From NCBI RefSeq assembly GCF_002929215.1, contig NZ_PJII01000003.1:124001-188000 (forward strand): 64,000 nucleotides of DNA. The letters run 5' to 3'. This document shows positions 51,582 to 59,445 of the stretch, piece after piece. Each line of letters begins with the position of its first letter. The stretch's first letter is position 1. Both the position numbers and the translations under genes were made by a program. This DNA comes from Arthrobacter sp. ZGTC412. GTDB lineage: Bacteria; Actinomycetota; Actinomycetes; Actinomycetales; Micrococcaceae. Under the pieces are notes generated by a model. That model saw nothing but the letters and a program-made list of their open reading frames with translations. It searched no databases and was not told where the DNA came from.

Positions 51582-51876
51582 CGATGACCAGCACGCGGGC
51601 GTGGATCGCCGTGCGCTGGTGCAGGGCGGTCCGAACGGCGCGGTGCAGGCCGTCCTCAAGGTATAGGGTTCCCTGGTACTGCACCACGTGCGGGAAAAGG
51701 TCGCCGAAGAAGGTGGAGTCCTCGGCAAGGAGAGCCTCCAGGTCAAGGGTGCGCTTGGTAGTCACCAGCTCGTCCAGCCTCACCGGGCGCGGGGGCAGCG
51801 CAGCCCATTCCTTGGGAGTGTTGTAACCATGGTCAGGGTAAGGGCGGCCCTCGCCCACAGCTTTGAATATCACCAT
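51574..51876 (-). CDS. Conserved hypothetical protein paired with LytR_C (100 aa)
   Basis: 100 residues: MVIFKAVGEGRPYPDHGY at the N-terminus, then VRLDELVTTKRTLDLEALL and HVVQYQGTLYLEDGLHRAVRTALH. The last segment resembles ParB/Srx-type nucleotide-binding folds (YLEDGLHRAV is like the GERRxRA strip), but this is a loose similarity. It is translationally coupled to the LytR_C gene. Pairing of these two genes occurs in other Actinobacteria, so a shared envelope-related role is likely though undefined. Confidence 0.75.
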   Translation of the reverse strand: MVIFKAVGEGRPYPDHGYNTPKEWAALPPRPVRLDELVTTKRTLDLEALLAEDSTFFGDLFPHVVQYQGTLYLEDGLHRAVRTALHQRTAIHARVLVIDG

Positions 51877-52020
51877 GCCACCCTAGGCACCCAAGGGTCC
51901 CAGCGAAAGTAGCAGGCACGCCGTCAGGCAGGTTGTAGCCAAACAGTGACCATCCGTCGCCCGCGGTGATCTTCGCCGCCCGGCGCCCGGAGTTCGCAGT
52001 GCTGCTGACAGAATGGTGCC

Positions 52021-52950
52021 ATGACAGCATCCGAGTTCCTCGCCACCTCCACGTCCGGCGGACACCAGCCGGCCACGCCTCCCCTCGCGCTGCTGCTGGA
52101 TGTGGACGGGCCGGTGGCAAGTCCCGTTACGCGAAACGTTAAACAGGAGATCATTTCTGATCTCGTGGCGCTGGCCGCTGCCGGCATTCCTGTCATCTTC
52201 AACACCGGCCGCTCCGATGCCTTCATCCGCGAGCAGGTTATGGAACCGATGATTGCGGCGGGCATCCCGGCCGGCACCATCATCCACGCCGTCTGCGAAA
52301 AGGGGGCTGTCTGGTTCAGCTACACCGCTGCCGGGCCCGGCCCCATCCATGTGGACCGGGAACTGGCGGTGCCCGCAGCCTATGGTGACGACGTCCGGCG
52401 GATGGTGGCCGAGGACTACTCGGCGCACATGTTCTTCGACGAGACCAAGCGGGCCATGGTGTCCGTGGAACAGCACATCGAGGTGCCCAGCGCCGAATAC
52501 CTCGCCGAGCAGAAACTCTTCGACGCCGACGCCATGGACCTGATGGCCCGTCACGGGCTGGGCGTGGTCCGACTGGAGCACCACGCCCCGAATTCCGACG
52601 ACGAAGTGGACTACCGCGTGGACCCCACCATCATTTCCACGGACATTGAGTCGGTACGGCTGGGCAAGGATCTGGGCGCCAGCAGGGCAGTGGAACTGCT
52701 CGCCGCCCAGGGCATCACGCCGCAGAACTGGCGGACGGTGGGCGATTCCCGCACGGATTACGCCATGGCTGACTGGCTCCACCACAACGACCACGCGGTG
52801 AAGCATGTGGATGTCCGCCCTGCCGATGGAGTTCCAGACAAGCCGTATGCTGTCCTGACCGCAGCGGACCTGGGGCTTGAGGCCTCAGTGATCCACGACG
52901 ACGCCGGCGGCGCTTTCCTGCGCAGCTGGCGTGAGGCGCTGGGCGCCTAA
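52021..52950 (+). CDS. HAD-superfamily hydrolase
   Basis: 309 residues. Motif I is LLLDVDGPV (nucleophile Asp in DVDG, in a family where DxD is usual), motif II GIPVIFNTGR, and the late GDSRTDYAMADWL gives motif IV (GDSxxD). Between them lies a C2-type cap (about 85-230). Probably a phosphatase for a small phosphorylated metabolite; relatives include trehalose- or sucrose-phosphate phosphatase-like and Cof-like enzymes. CAGAAT lies at the -10 position for a leaderless start and no Shine-Dalgarno is visible. Confidence 0.83.
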   Translation: MTASEFLATSTSGGHQPATPPLALLLDVDGPVASPVTRNVKQEIISDLVALAAAGIPVIFNTGRSDAFIREQVMEPMIAAGIPAGTIIHAVCEKGAVWFSYTAAGPGPIHVDRELAVPAAYGDDVRRMVAEDYSAHMFFDETKRAMVSVEQHIEVPSAEYLAEQKLFDADAMDLMARHGLGVVRLEHHAPNSDDEVDYRVDPTIISTDIESVRLGKDLGASRAVELLAAQGITPQNWRTVGDSRTDYAMADWLHHNDHAVKHVDVRPADGVPDKPYAVLTAADLGLEASVIHDDAGGAFLRSWREALGA

Positions 52951-53010
52951 CCCCGTTCCGTACCCCGGGCAGCCCTGCCCGAAACCTGCTGTTTCCCCCG
53001 CGCGGCTATC

Positions 53011-54648
53011 ATGCAGGTAGGAACGCTTACTTTGACGAGCACGGAGACGACCATTACAGAAGCACCGGTACAGGACGAGGTTTACTACGGCAGCCAGGCG
53101 TCCGTAGAGGAACAATTTCACGCAGAGGTCACTTCTGCGGCGGCTGAGCAGCGCCTTCGGCACCGCCCGGACGTCATCAGGCACAAAGGCCGCTACGCCC
53201 TGATCAACTACAACAGGACGCCCTACCAGGCCATGGTGGAGGACCTGCTGTTCCTGCGCAATGTACTGGCGGAGGCCGGCCTCGAATACCTGCTGGTCCG
53301 GGGCAACAATGACCGGCCCGTCATCGCCCTGGACTGGAAGGACCGCAAGAAGCTCCGTGCTGCCCTGGTGGAGGCCTGCCGGGACGAACCGGTCTACTCC
53401 ATGACGGTGGACGCCAAGAAAAAGGTCTCCGTGCTGGTGGCGGACGGCGAGTTGTCCTCCAACCGGCAGGCACGGATTTTCCGCCTGTACCGCCCCCGCG
53501 TCGAACCGGTGGGAGGCTTCGAATTCGGCGCCTCAGCCGGAGTGCAGATCGAGTTGTGGTCCTTTAAAGGGGAGGAACTGATCCTTCCGATCGAGAACTC
53601 CCTGACCCGACGGACCATGCTGCGGCAGGACGCGGTACGCGGCACGGTGGAACGTTACGGCCACACCTGGCCCACCATTGAGAACATGTTCGCCGACCAT
53701 GCCAGCGACATCAGCTTCGACGTGGACCTGGTGTTCTCCTGGGTGGACGGCAGCTCGCCCGAATACATTGCCGCCCGGCGCGCCCAGCAGAAGGATGTTG
53801 TCCTGGGCGAAGGCGACGACCACGAGGCCCGCTTCCGCCAGATCGACGAGCTCAAATACGCGCTGCGGTCCGTCTACTTGTTCGCGCCCTGGATCCGCCG
53901 GATCTTCATCGCCACGGACTCCCCCGCCCCGGCATGGCTAGCAGACCACCCGGCGGTCACGATAGTGCGCAGTGAGGAGTTCTTCTCTGATCCTTCCGTG
54001 CTGCCCACCCACAACTCGCAGGCGGTCGAGTGCCAGCTGCACAACATCGAAGGCCTGTCCGAGCACTTCCTGTATTCAAACGATGACATGTTCTTTGGCC
54101 GGCCGGTCAGTCCGGATCTGTTCTTCACCCCCGGCGGCATCACCAAGTTCATCGAGGCGGAAACCCGGATCGGCCTGGGCGAGAACGCCGCGGAACGCAG
54201 CGGCTTCGAGAATGCAGCCCGGGTCAACCGGAAGCTGCTGTGGAACCGGTTCGGACGGATCACTACGCGACACCTTGAGCACACTGCTGCGCCGCTGCGG
54301 CGCAGTGTGGTTTCCAGGATGGAGCGGGAGTTCCCTGAGGAGTTCCGCAAGACCGCGGCCAGCCGGTTCCGCGCCGCGGACAACATCTCCGTCACCAACT
54401 CGTTCTACCACTACTACGCACTGCTGACAGGGGGTGCCGTCACCCAGACATCCGCCAAGGTCCGCTACGTGGACACCACCATGCGGACCGGGCTGAACTA
54501 TCTGCCCAAGCTGCTGTCCAAGCGGAACATGGACTTCTTCTGCCTGAACGACGGCAGCTTCCCGGAGGTGCACGCGGACGAGCGCGCCGAACTGGTCACA
54601 GACTTCCTGGAGAAGTACTTCCCCATCAAGGCGCCCTGGGAAAAGTAG
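53011..54648 (+). CDS. Stealth-family sugar phosphotransferase
   Basis: 545 residues. The four Stealth conserved regions are present in order: CR1 (VDLVFSWVDGSSPEY), CR2 (RQIDELKYALRSVYLFAPWIRRIFIATDS, followed by FLYSNDDMFFGRPVSPDLFF), CR3 (around NRKLLWNRFGR and LEHTAAPLRRSV) and CR4 near the C-terminus (CLNDGSFPE). The family transfers hexose-1-phosphates in capsule or exopolysaccharide synthesis (CpsY/SacB-like). The N-terminal ~230 residues are an extra domain without recognised motifs. Capsule genes are not adjacent, so the acceptor polymer is encoded elsewhere or is a wall glycan. Confidence 0.9.
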   Translation: MQVGTLTLTSTETTITEAPVQDEVYYGSQASVEEQFHAEVTSAAAEQRLRHRPDVIRHKGRYALINYNRTPYQAMVEDLLFLRNVLAEAGLEYLLVRGNNDRPVIALDWKDRKKLRAALVEACRDEPVYSMTVDAKKKVSVLVADGELSSNRQARIFRLYRPRVEPVGGFEFGASAGVQIELWSFKGEELILPIENSLTRRTMLRQDAVRGTVERYGHTWPTIENMFADHASDISFDVDLVFSWVDGSSPEYIAARRAQQKDVVLGEGDDHEARFRQIDELKYALRSVYLFAPWIRRIFIATDSPAPAWLADHPAVTIVRSEEFFSDPSVLPTHNSQAVECQLHNIEGLSEHFLYSNDDMFFGRPVSPDLFFTPGGITKFIEAETRIGLGENAAERSGFENAARVNRKLLWNRFGRITTRHLEHTAAPLRRSVVSRMEREFPEEFRKTAASRFRAADNISVTNSFYHYYALLTGGAVTQTSAKVRYVDTTMRTGLNYLPKLLSKRNMDFFCLNDGSFPEVHADERAELVTDFLEKYFPIKAPWEK

Positions 54649-54657
54649 GCAGACGGT

Positions 54658-55587
54658 CTAGCGCCCGGAAGACAGTTCAGCCCGGGCGCTGCTCCGCTGC
54701 TTGGTGGTCTCCGGGATACGGATGCCTGCGGCCTCCAGCCGGCGGGCTGTCTCTTCCGGGGGAACGTACTCCCCCACCGTCGTCGAACTGCCCAGCGGGA
54801 CCACCGAGTGCACGATGGTGTGCTCGTAAACATGCACGAGGTTGAAGGACTGCCCGGCATCGTGTCCCCGAGTGCCTCCCACCGCAACGTTCAGGTCCTG
54901 CGTATAACAGCTGGCGGAAGCCACGGAGACGGGAACACCGGCAAAGCTCGCCGTGGTGGAGTAGTGCAGGTGGCCGGCCAGGATGGTCCGGACATCCGAC
55001 TTGTGGACCACCGCGGCGAGGGATGCCTGGTCCCGCAGCTCAACCAGGACCGAGAGGTCAAGGACGGAGGGAACGGGCGGGTGGTGGAGCGCCAGGATGG
55101 TGCCGTCCGGAGCCGGCGTTTCCAGTTCCTCCGCCAGCCAGTCCAGCTGTGAGTCGCTGAGTTCGCCGTGGTGGAAACCCGGGACGGTGGTGTCCAGGGT
55201 GATGACGCGCAACCCGTTGATGAAGTAGCTGTGGTCCACGGGGGCGTCATTTCCGGGCTGGTCCAGCAGGCCCTTCCGGAAGTTCGCCCGGTTGTCGTGG
55301 TTTCCCATGGCCCAAATGACTTCTGCACCCAGTTCCACGCACGCCGGCTCCACGATGGCGCGCAGTTTTGCATAGGCTTCCGGATCGCCTTTGTCCGCGA
55401 GGTCACCGGTGAAAATGACAGCCTCCGGCCGCGCCCCGGACGCCTTTACCTCTTCGAAGAGTTGGATGAGCCGCGCTTCGCTGTCGACGACGCCGTATAG
55501 GGGGTCCGGACCTCCCATCAAGTGGGGATCGCTCAGGTGGAGTAGGAAGTGGCGTGGCCGGGGATGCTCGGCCTCGATGTGCTCCAT
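54658..55587 (-). CDS. Metallophosphoesterase, CpdA/Rv0805-like cyclic nucleotide phosphodiesterase
   Basis: 309 residues. Complete two-metal motif set: LSDPHLM (Asp20, His22), [10 protein letters not shown] (Asp62), AMGNHDNR (Asn96, His97), LALHHPPVP (His) and LAGHLHYS (two His). The layout and length match class III cyclic nucleotide phosphodiesterases such as mycobacterial Rv0805, which hydrolyse 2',3'- and 3',5'-cAMP. The C-terminal ~45 residues ([19 protein letters not shown]) are an extra helical tail. Ends 10 bases from the convergent Stealth gene. Confidence 0.9.
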   Translation of the reverse strand: MEHIEAEHPRPRHFLLHLSDPHLMGGPDPLYGVVDSEARLIQLFEEVKASGARPEAVIFTGDLADKGDPEAYAKLRAIVEPACVELGAEVIWAMGNHDNRANFRKGLLDQPGNDAPVDHSYFINGLRVITLDTTVPGFHHGELSDSQLDWLAEELETPAPDGTILALHHPPVPSVLDLSVLVELRDQASLAAVVHKSDVRTILAGHLHYSTTASFAGVPVSVASASCYTQDLNVAVGGTRGHDAGQSFNLVHVYEHTIVHSVVPLGSSTTVGEYVPPEETARRLEAAGIRIPETTKQRSSARAELSSGR

Positions 55588-55638
55588 TGCTGCCTCTGTG
55601 GTCGGTGGGAAACGGCGCTTCCCTTGTACCCTTCAGTA

Positions 55639-55812
55639 ATGTTTATCCAATCAGACATTTGGCAAACTTTGGGTAAATCGCCGAAGCCCGTGTGGAAAAA
55701 GATAAAAGAACTGCGGCATCGAAGAATTAATTCGGGTAAGCGCAGGGTTTCAGGCCACGGCTTTTTCGGCGGCGCTGATGACCCCGCCCACTTTCCCTTC
55801 AAGCCTGCCTAA
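55639..55812 (+). CDS. Possible small basic protein (57 aa), uncertain
   Basis: In the 241-base gap upstream of the phosphodiesterase, an AT-richer stretch encodes a basic 57-residue product (MFIQSDIWQTLGKSPKPVWKK start, Lys/Arg-rich middle). There is no Shine-Dalgarno or family match. The low GC may simply mark the promoter of the phosphodiesterase, which must lie here. Reported as a candidate only. Confidence 0.22.
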   Translation: MFIQSDIWQTLGKSPKPVWKKIKELRHRRINSGKRRVSGHGFFGGADDPAHFPFKPA

Positions 55813-55828
55813 GTCTGTCCCGGCTCCG

Positions 55829-57364
55829 TCAGGCAGGGTCAGCGGGATCGCGCACAAGGCGGGTACAGGTGGGGTCCCCGGGAAGTAGTTCACCGGTGGG
55901 ATTCGTTGCCGACGCATCAGGGGACGGGTTAGGTGGTTCCGAAGTGGGCTCCGCGGGGCAGGTCGCCGGCGCCGGGGAGGCGGAGGTCGGAATGGGCGAC
56001 ATCGTAGGCGTCACCACAGGTTCCGTGGGGTCAGCCGGGATCGGCGTCGGTGCCGGGGATGGCACGGTCGGAGCAGGGGACGGCGACGGCGATGGCGATG
56101 GCGTCGGTTCGACAGGCGCCGGCGTGACTTCCGTCGGTGTCGGCGTGGGGATCGGCGTCGGCGTGGGGGTCGGCGTCGGCGTGGGGGTCGGCGTCGGGGT
56201 CGGCGTCGGCGTCGGGGTCGGGGTCGGGGTTGGGGTCGGCGTCGGCGTCGGTGCCGTGTTATTTGGTGACGGCGTCGGGGACGGCGCACTCGGCGACGGC
56301 GTGGGCGCTGTCGGTGTCGTCGGCTGACCCGGTGAGGTCGGGGACGACGCGCTTGGGGTGCCCGACGGGGACGCAGTGGGCGACGGCGTCAGCAGACTGC
56401 GTGTAGGGCTCGCCATGGCGGGCCACAGCAGAGGTGGGGAGGCGTGCGTCGCGGGCGTTCCTGCCTGGACCCCACCCTCATGGTCTTCGTCGTGATCGTG
56501 GCTCAGCGGCAGCGCCCAACTGATTGTCCCCTGGGAGGGGGAGCCGAATCCGGGCAGGTAGCTCCGCATCTCCTCGGATCCACTGCCGCCCACAGGCCGG
56601 GCGGGCATCAGGCCCCACTTCAGCGGGCTCGTGTGGCGGCCGTTGAGAATGGTCTCGAAGTGCAGGTGGCATCCCGTCGACCATCCGGTGCTGCCCACCT
56701 CGCCCAGGACCTGACCGGCGTGAATCTCGTCGCCCGTACGGACCGCAATGGCGTCGAGGTGGTTGTACGTGGTGATGAGGCCGTTGCCGTGATCGATTTC
56801 CACCCTGTTGCCGCCTCCCCAGGGGTGCCAGCCGGCGGCGCGTACCAGTCCTGAGTCCGCCGCGTAGACGCTTGTCCCGCAGGGGGCCGCGTAGTCCTGG
56901 CCCAAGTGGAAGTCGCCGGCGGCTCCGGACAGCGGGCTCACCCGGAAACCGAAGGGCGAGCTGGCATTGAGCAGAGCCAGCGGCGCCATCAGGAATCCGG
57001 CGGGTGGCCTGCCAAATCCGGTTGTCCCCACCGTCAGCGGCGAGGAATTCTTCCCGCGGTAACCGCCTATGGCCGCGTGGGGAAACTTGACGAGCGCACC
57101 TGGGTTCGTGAAGGCCGTAGCCTGCAGCATCCCGGCGCCAACCTTGTCCGATGTCGGCTCGGCCGAGCGGTCCTCGGACGTGGTCGTCCCGGCACCAAGC
57201 CCGGCAGCCACGGAGCCCGATGCCTCCGGCTCCCCCGCGCTGCCGGTCAGGTTGAGGGACCAGATGGATAAGGCAACAGCACCAGTGGCAGTCAGGGCGC
57301 GAAGAACCGATACTTTGGGACGGCGCACCTCGGTGTGCTTGCCCGATTTCTGATGATTCCCCAC
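55829..57364 (-). CDS. Secreted M23 (LytM-type) peptidase with Pro-Thr-rich tail
   Basis: 511 residues from a GTG with GGAG seven bases upstream; an ATG at 57382 is also in frame. N-terminal signal/anchor segment ([27 protein letters not shown]). The M23 domain (about 150-270) has [20 protein letters not shown] (HxxxD), then [21 protein letters not shown] and GCHLHFETI (HxH), the intact zinc site. The C-terminal half is low complexity: about twenty Thr-Pro dipeptides flanked by Pro/Ser/Ala-rich sequence, probably a wall-spanning stalk. A Gly-Gly or stem-peptide endopeptidase acting on peptidoglycan is likely. Confidence 0.88.
   Translation of the reverse strand: MGNHQKSGKHTEVRRPKVSVLRALTATGAVALSIWSLNLTGSAGEPEASGSVAAGLGAGTTTSEDRSAEPTSDKVGAGMLQATAFTNPGALVKFPHAAIGGYRGKNSSPLTVGTTGFGRPPAGFLMAPLALLNASSPFGFRVSPLSGAAGDFHLGQDYAAPCGTSVYAADSGLVRAAGWHPWGGGNRVEIDHGNGLITTYNHLDAIAVRTGDEIHAGQVLGEVGSTGWSTGCHLHFETILNGRHTSPLKWGLMPARPVGGSGSEEMRSYLPGFGSPSQGTISWALPLSHDHDEDHEGGVQAGTPATHASPPLLWPAMASPTRSLLTPSPTASPSGTPSASSPTSPGQPTTPTAPTPSPSAPSPTPSPNNTAPTPTPTPTPTPTPTPTPTPTPTPTPTPTPTPTPIPTPTPTEVTPAPVEPTPSPSPSPSPAPTVPSPAPTPIPADPTEPVVTPTMSPIPTSASPAPATCPAEPTSEPPNPSPDASATNPTGELLPGDPTCTRLVRDPADPA
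56131..56251 (-). repeat. Hexanucleotide repeat tract encoding (Thr-Pro)n
   Basis: About twenty 6-bp units of the type GGCGTC/GGGGTC/GGTGTC (plus strand) in tandem. On the minus strand each encodes Thr-Pro in the M23 peptidase tail. Unit length keeps the reading frame, so slippage would change only stalk length. Confidence 0.85.
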
Positions 57365-57529
57365 AGCATGTCTCCGTAACATAATCACCCGCACGCATCC
57401 TGGCGGTTCTCCCATGGGACCACAGGGCCGGTAGCCTGTGAACCCCATCCCATCGTGCAGGCCATTACTTGAAAAAACCTTGTGGGACGGCCCTGCTCCC
57501 TGCCCAGCACCTTGGGGCGACAATGTGAT

Positions 57530-58471
57530 ATGCGGAGTTTCCTCAGGCAATGGCAGGACGAACTTAAGAAAACCTTTACGGGCAGGGCTGACGAAGTGCC
57601 CGACTGGGTGCCGAAGCTGGCAGCGGGGGACGACCCCGGGTACCACCTGCCGGGTTCGGCAGTATGGGCGGTGCACGGCTCCATGTCGCCAATCGTTGCC
57701 GGAATCCGCACACTGCTGATGCAGTCCCTTCATCCCGGGGCCCTTGCAGGGGTGCACGAGCACTCGAACTTCCGTGAGGATCCCTTGGCCCGACTGGCTG
57801 CGACGATCCGCTGGATTTTTACCGTTACCTACGGCTCGAAGGCTGCTGCTGAGGAGGCTTCGCGGCGGGTGCGGCGCCTGCACGAGCCGGTACAGGGCAG
57901 CTTCCTGGACAACCAGGGAACGCCGCGTGGCTACAGCGCCAACGATCCGGAGCTGGCCAGTTGGATCCACATCGCCTTTACCGATGGGTTTCTTACAGCC
58001 CATCAGTTATGGGGCGGCCCCATTCCCGGCGGCCCGGACGCGTACGTCCGTGAATGGGCCCAGGCCGGCAAGTTGATGGGCGTGCCGGATCCGCCGCTTT
58101 CCGAGGCGGACATGCGGGCGCAACTGGACCGGTTTTTCCTCAACGGGAAGCTGCGGGTGGACAGCCGCGTAGCAGAAACAGTGGATTTTATCCGCCATCC
58201 GCCGCTGCATCCCATGCTTCGGCCCGGCTACCGCATCCTCTTTGCGGGAGCAGTATCCAGCCTCGATCCGAAGTACCGCCGGATGCTCGGACTGTCCGTA
58301 CCACGGCTCGGTCCGTTCCCGCTGCCGGTGAGGCTGGCCACCAAGGTGGTGCTCGTCGTCGTGCGCCTTGCCCTGGGGCGCCGCGGCCCGAGCGAACTGG
58401 CCGCCCGGCAGCGGCTTCGCCGGCTGGGCTTCGCGGAGGCGGGCGGACCTGGACTGGTGGAATTGCGATAA
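57530..58471 (+). CDS. DUF2236/MpaB-type oxygenase family protein
   Basis: 313 residues. [41 protein letters not shown] near the N-terminus carries the conserved His residues of the DUF2236 family (latex-clearing protein/MpaB-like, probable haem-b oxygenases or peroxygenases), and [18 protein letters not shown] the second conserved His block. The C-terminal half is helical ([34 protein letters not shown]). No signal peptide. Substrate unknown. It ends at a strong hairpin shared with the convergent tRNA gene. Confidence 0.88.
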   Translation: MRSFLRQWQDELKKTFTGRADEVPDWVPKLAAGDDPGYHLPGSAVWAVHGSMSPIVAGIRTLLMQSLHPGALAGVHEHSNFREDPLARLAATIRWIFTVTYGSKAAAEEASRRVRRLHEPVQGSFLDNQGTPRGYSANDPELASWIHIAFTDGFLTAHQLWGGPIPGGPDAYVREWAQAGKLMGVPDPPLSEADMRAQLDRFFLNGKLRVDSRVAETVDFIRHPPLHPMLRPGYRILFAGAVSSLDPKYRRMLGLSVPRLGPFPLPVRLATKVVLVVVRLALGRRGPSELAARQRLRRLGFAEAGGPGLVELR

Positions 58472-58475
58472 ACGA

Positions 58476-58512
58476 AAGAACCCGGCCCCGGCACTGCCGG
58501 GACCGGGTTCTT
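58476..58512. terminator. Rho-independent-type hairpin between DUF2236 gene and tRNA-Ser
   Basis: AAGAACCCGG (58476-58485) pairs with CCGGGTTCTT (58503-58512), with an inner CCGGC/GCCGG stem and a short loop. A on one side and T on the other make it bidirectional, serving the DUF2236 gene and the tRNA. Confidence 0.85.
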
Positions 58513-58518
58513 AACCGG

Positions 58519-58603
58519 CGGAGAATGGGGGATTTGAACCCCCGAGGGCGTTAACCCAACACGCGTTCCAGGCGTGCGCCATAGGCCGCTAGGCGAATTC
58601 TCC
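58519..58603 (-). tRNA. tRNA-Ser: tRNA-Ser (anticodon GGA)
   Basis: 85 nt. Acceptor stem GGAGAAT (58603-58597) pairs with ATTCTCC (58526-58520), discriminator G. Anticodon loop CTGGAAC places anticodon GGA at 58569-58567. A long variable arm, as in all Ser tRNAs, lies between the anticodon and T arms; the T loop is GTTCAAATC. The CCA end is not encoded. Confidence 0.95.
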
Positions 58604-58629
58604 AGCTGCTTCTGAATCAAAAGCAGATA

Positions 58630-58899
58630 CTAGAGTACCTGAACTTTTCCGCTTCGCCCAATCGAGGCTCCGGCACCGGCTTCGAAGGGATTCCGGCCTC
58701 GGTACTGACCGGTTCCAAGCTTGGTATTAACCCAGAAATGGACGCCCCCAATGCGTCCATTCCACCGGAACACCGTTGAGCTGCCGGGTCCGGCTCCGTT
58801 CAGCCAGGCCCCATAGCTCACAATCTGGAGATTGCCCCAATCGGTGTACATACCCATGATCGTGGGTGGCAGTTGGATAAGCAATGGATTTGCGCTCAT
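58630..58899 (-). CDS. Small orphan protein next to tRNA-Ser (89 aa)
   Basis: 89 residues, soluble, rich in Gly, Trp and aromatics (MYTDWGNLQIVSYGAWLNGAG, then VFRWNGRIGGVHFWVNTKLG). No family recognised and no signal peptide; the content suggests a compact beta-rich fold. Third positions are less GC-biased than in neighbours. It sits 26 bases from the 5' side of the tRNA, a favoured insertion site for mobile elements, so it may be acquired or a remnant of a larger gene. Confidence 0.5.
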   Translation of the reverse strand: MSANPLLIQLPPTIMGMYTDWGNLQIVSYGAWLNGAGPGSSTVFRWNGRIGGVHFWVNTKLGTGQYRGRNPFEAGAGASIGRSGKVQVL

Positions 58900-58928
58900 T
58901 TAGGGGGTCTTCCGGCACGATGGGAGGC

Positions 58929-59279
58929 ATGACTGAGCTGCACGCCCTGGTGATATACGTCCCCGGCACTCACACGGAACAGGTCCTTGCGGCCATCGGC
59001 GACGCCGGCGCGGGCCGGATCGGTAACTACTCGCACTGTTCTTTTGTCACCTCTGGAATTGGCCGCTTTACTGCGCACGACGGTGCCGCTCCTTACCTTG
59101 GGCGGGTGGGAGCACCGGAGGAAGTGCCGGAGGACCGGATTGAGTGCGTGGTTGAATGGCACGCGCTTTCGGTAGTGGTTGCTGCCTTGCGGGCCGCGCA
59201 CCCCTACGAGGAACCGGCTTTTATGAGCTGGCGGGTTGAGGGCTGGAGGCGGGCGGAGGCCGATTCGAGTCGTGCCTGA
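58929..59279 (+). CDS. NIF3-like C-terminal/CutA-type fold protein
   Basis: 116 residues. LHALVIYVPGTHTEQVLAAIGDAGAGRIGNYSHCSF followed by GRFTAHDGAAPYLG and HPYEEPAFMSW is the signature of the YqfO/NIF3 middle domain that also occurs alone. The PYEEPA motif is diagnostic. Function is unknown; the fold is like CutA and PII. The ATG at 58929 is used; one in-frame ATG lies 9 bases earlier. It directly precedes the SRP RNA gene. Confidence 0.85.
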   Translation: MTELHALVIYVPGTHTEQVLAAIGDAGAGRIGNYSHCSFVTSGIGRFTAHDGAAPYLGRVGAPEEVPEDRIECVVEWHALSVVVAALRAAHPYEEPAFMSWRVEGWRRAEADSSRA

Positions 59280-59299
59280 AGATCGGGTAAAGTAACTGG

Positions 59300-59388
59300 C
59301 GGCCCCTCATGTGGCGTCATCCTGTTGAACTCCCCCAGGACCGGAAGGTAGCAAGGGTAAATGGGCTCTGGCGGGTGCATGGGGGGTC
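59300..59388 (+). ncRNA. ffs: Signal recognition particle RNA (4.5S type)
   Basis: A single long hairpin: GGCCCCTCATG at the 5' end pairs with CATGGGGGGTC at the 3' end. The apical domain has the invariant SRP core CAGGACCGGAAGGTAGCAAGGGTAA, with the GGAA tetraloop and the symmetric and asymmetric loops that bind Ffh. The T-rich TCTTTACTATT after 59386 ends the transcript. Upstream of dnaX, a common actinobacterial position. Ends are placed to ±3 bases. Confidence 0.93.
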
Positions 59389-59445
59389 TTTACTATTCCC
59401 CCACAGGGCGGCGAACCGTCAGCCCGGATTGGTAGGGTTTTCTCT

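Noticed and set aside
56131-56251. Repeat tract considered as CRISPR-like or regulatory repeats
   Set aside because: The units are 6 bp with no spacers and encode Thr-Pro in frame with a peptidase; it is a coding microsatellite.
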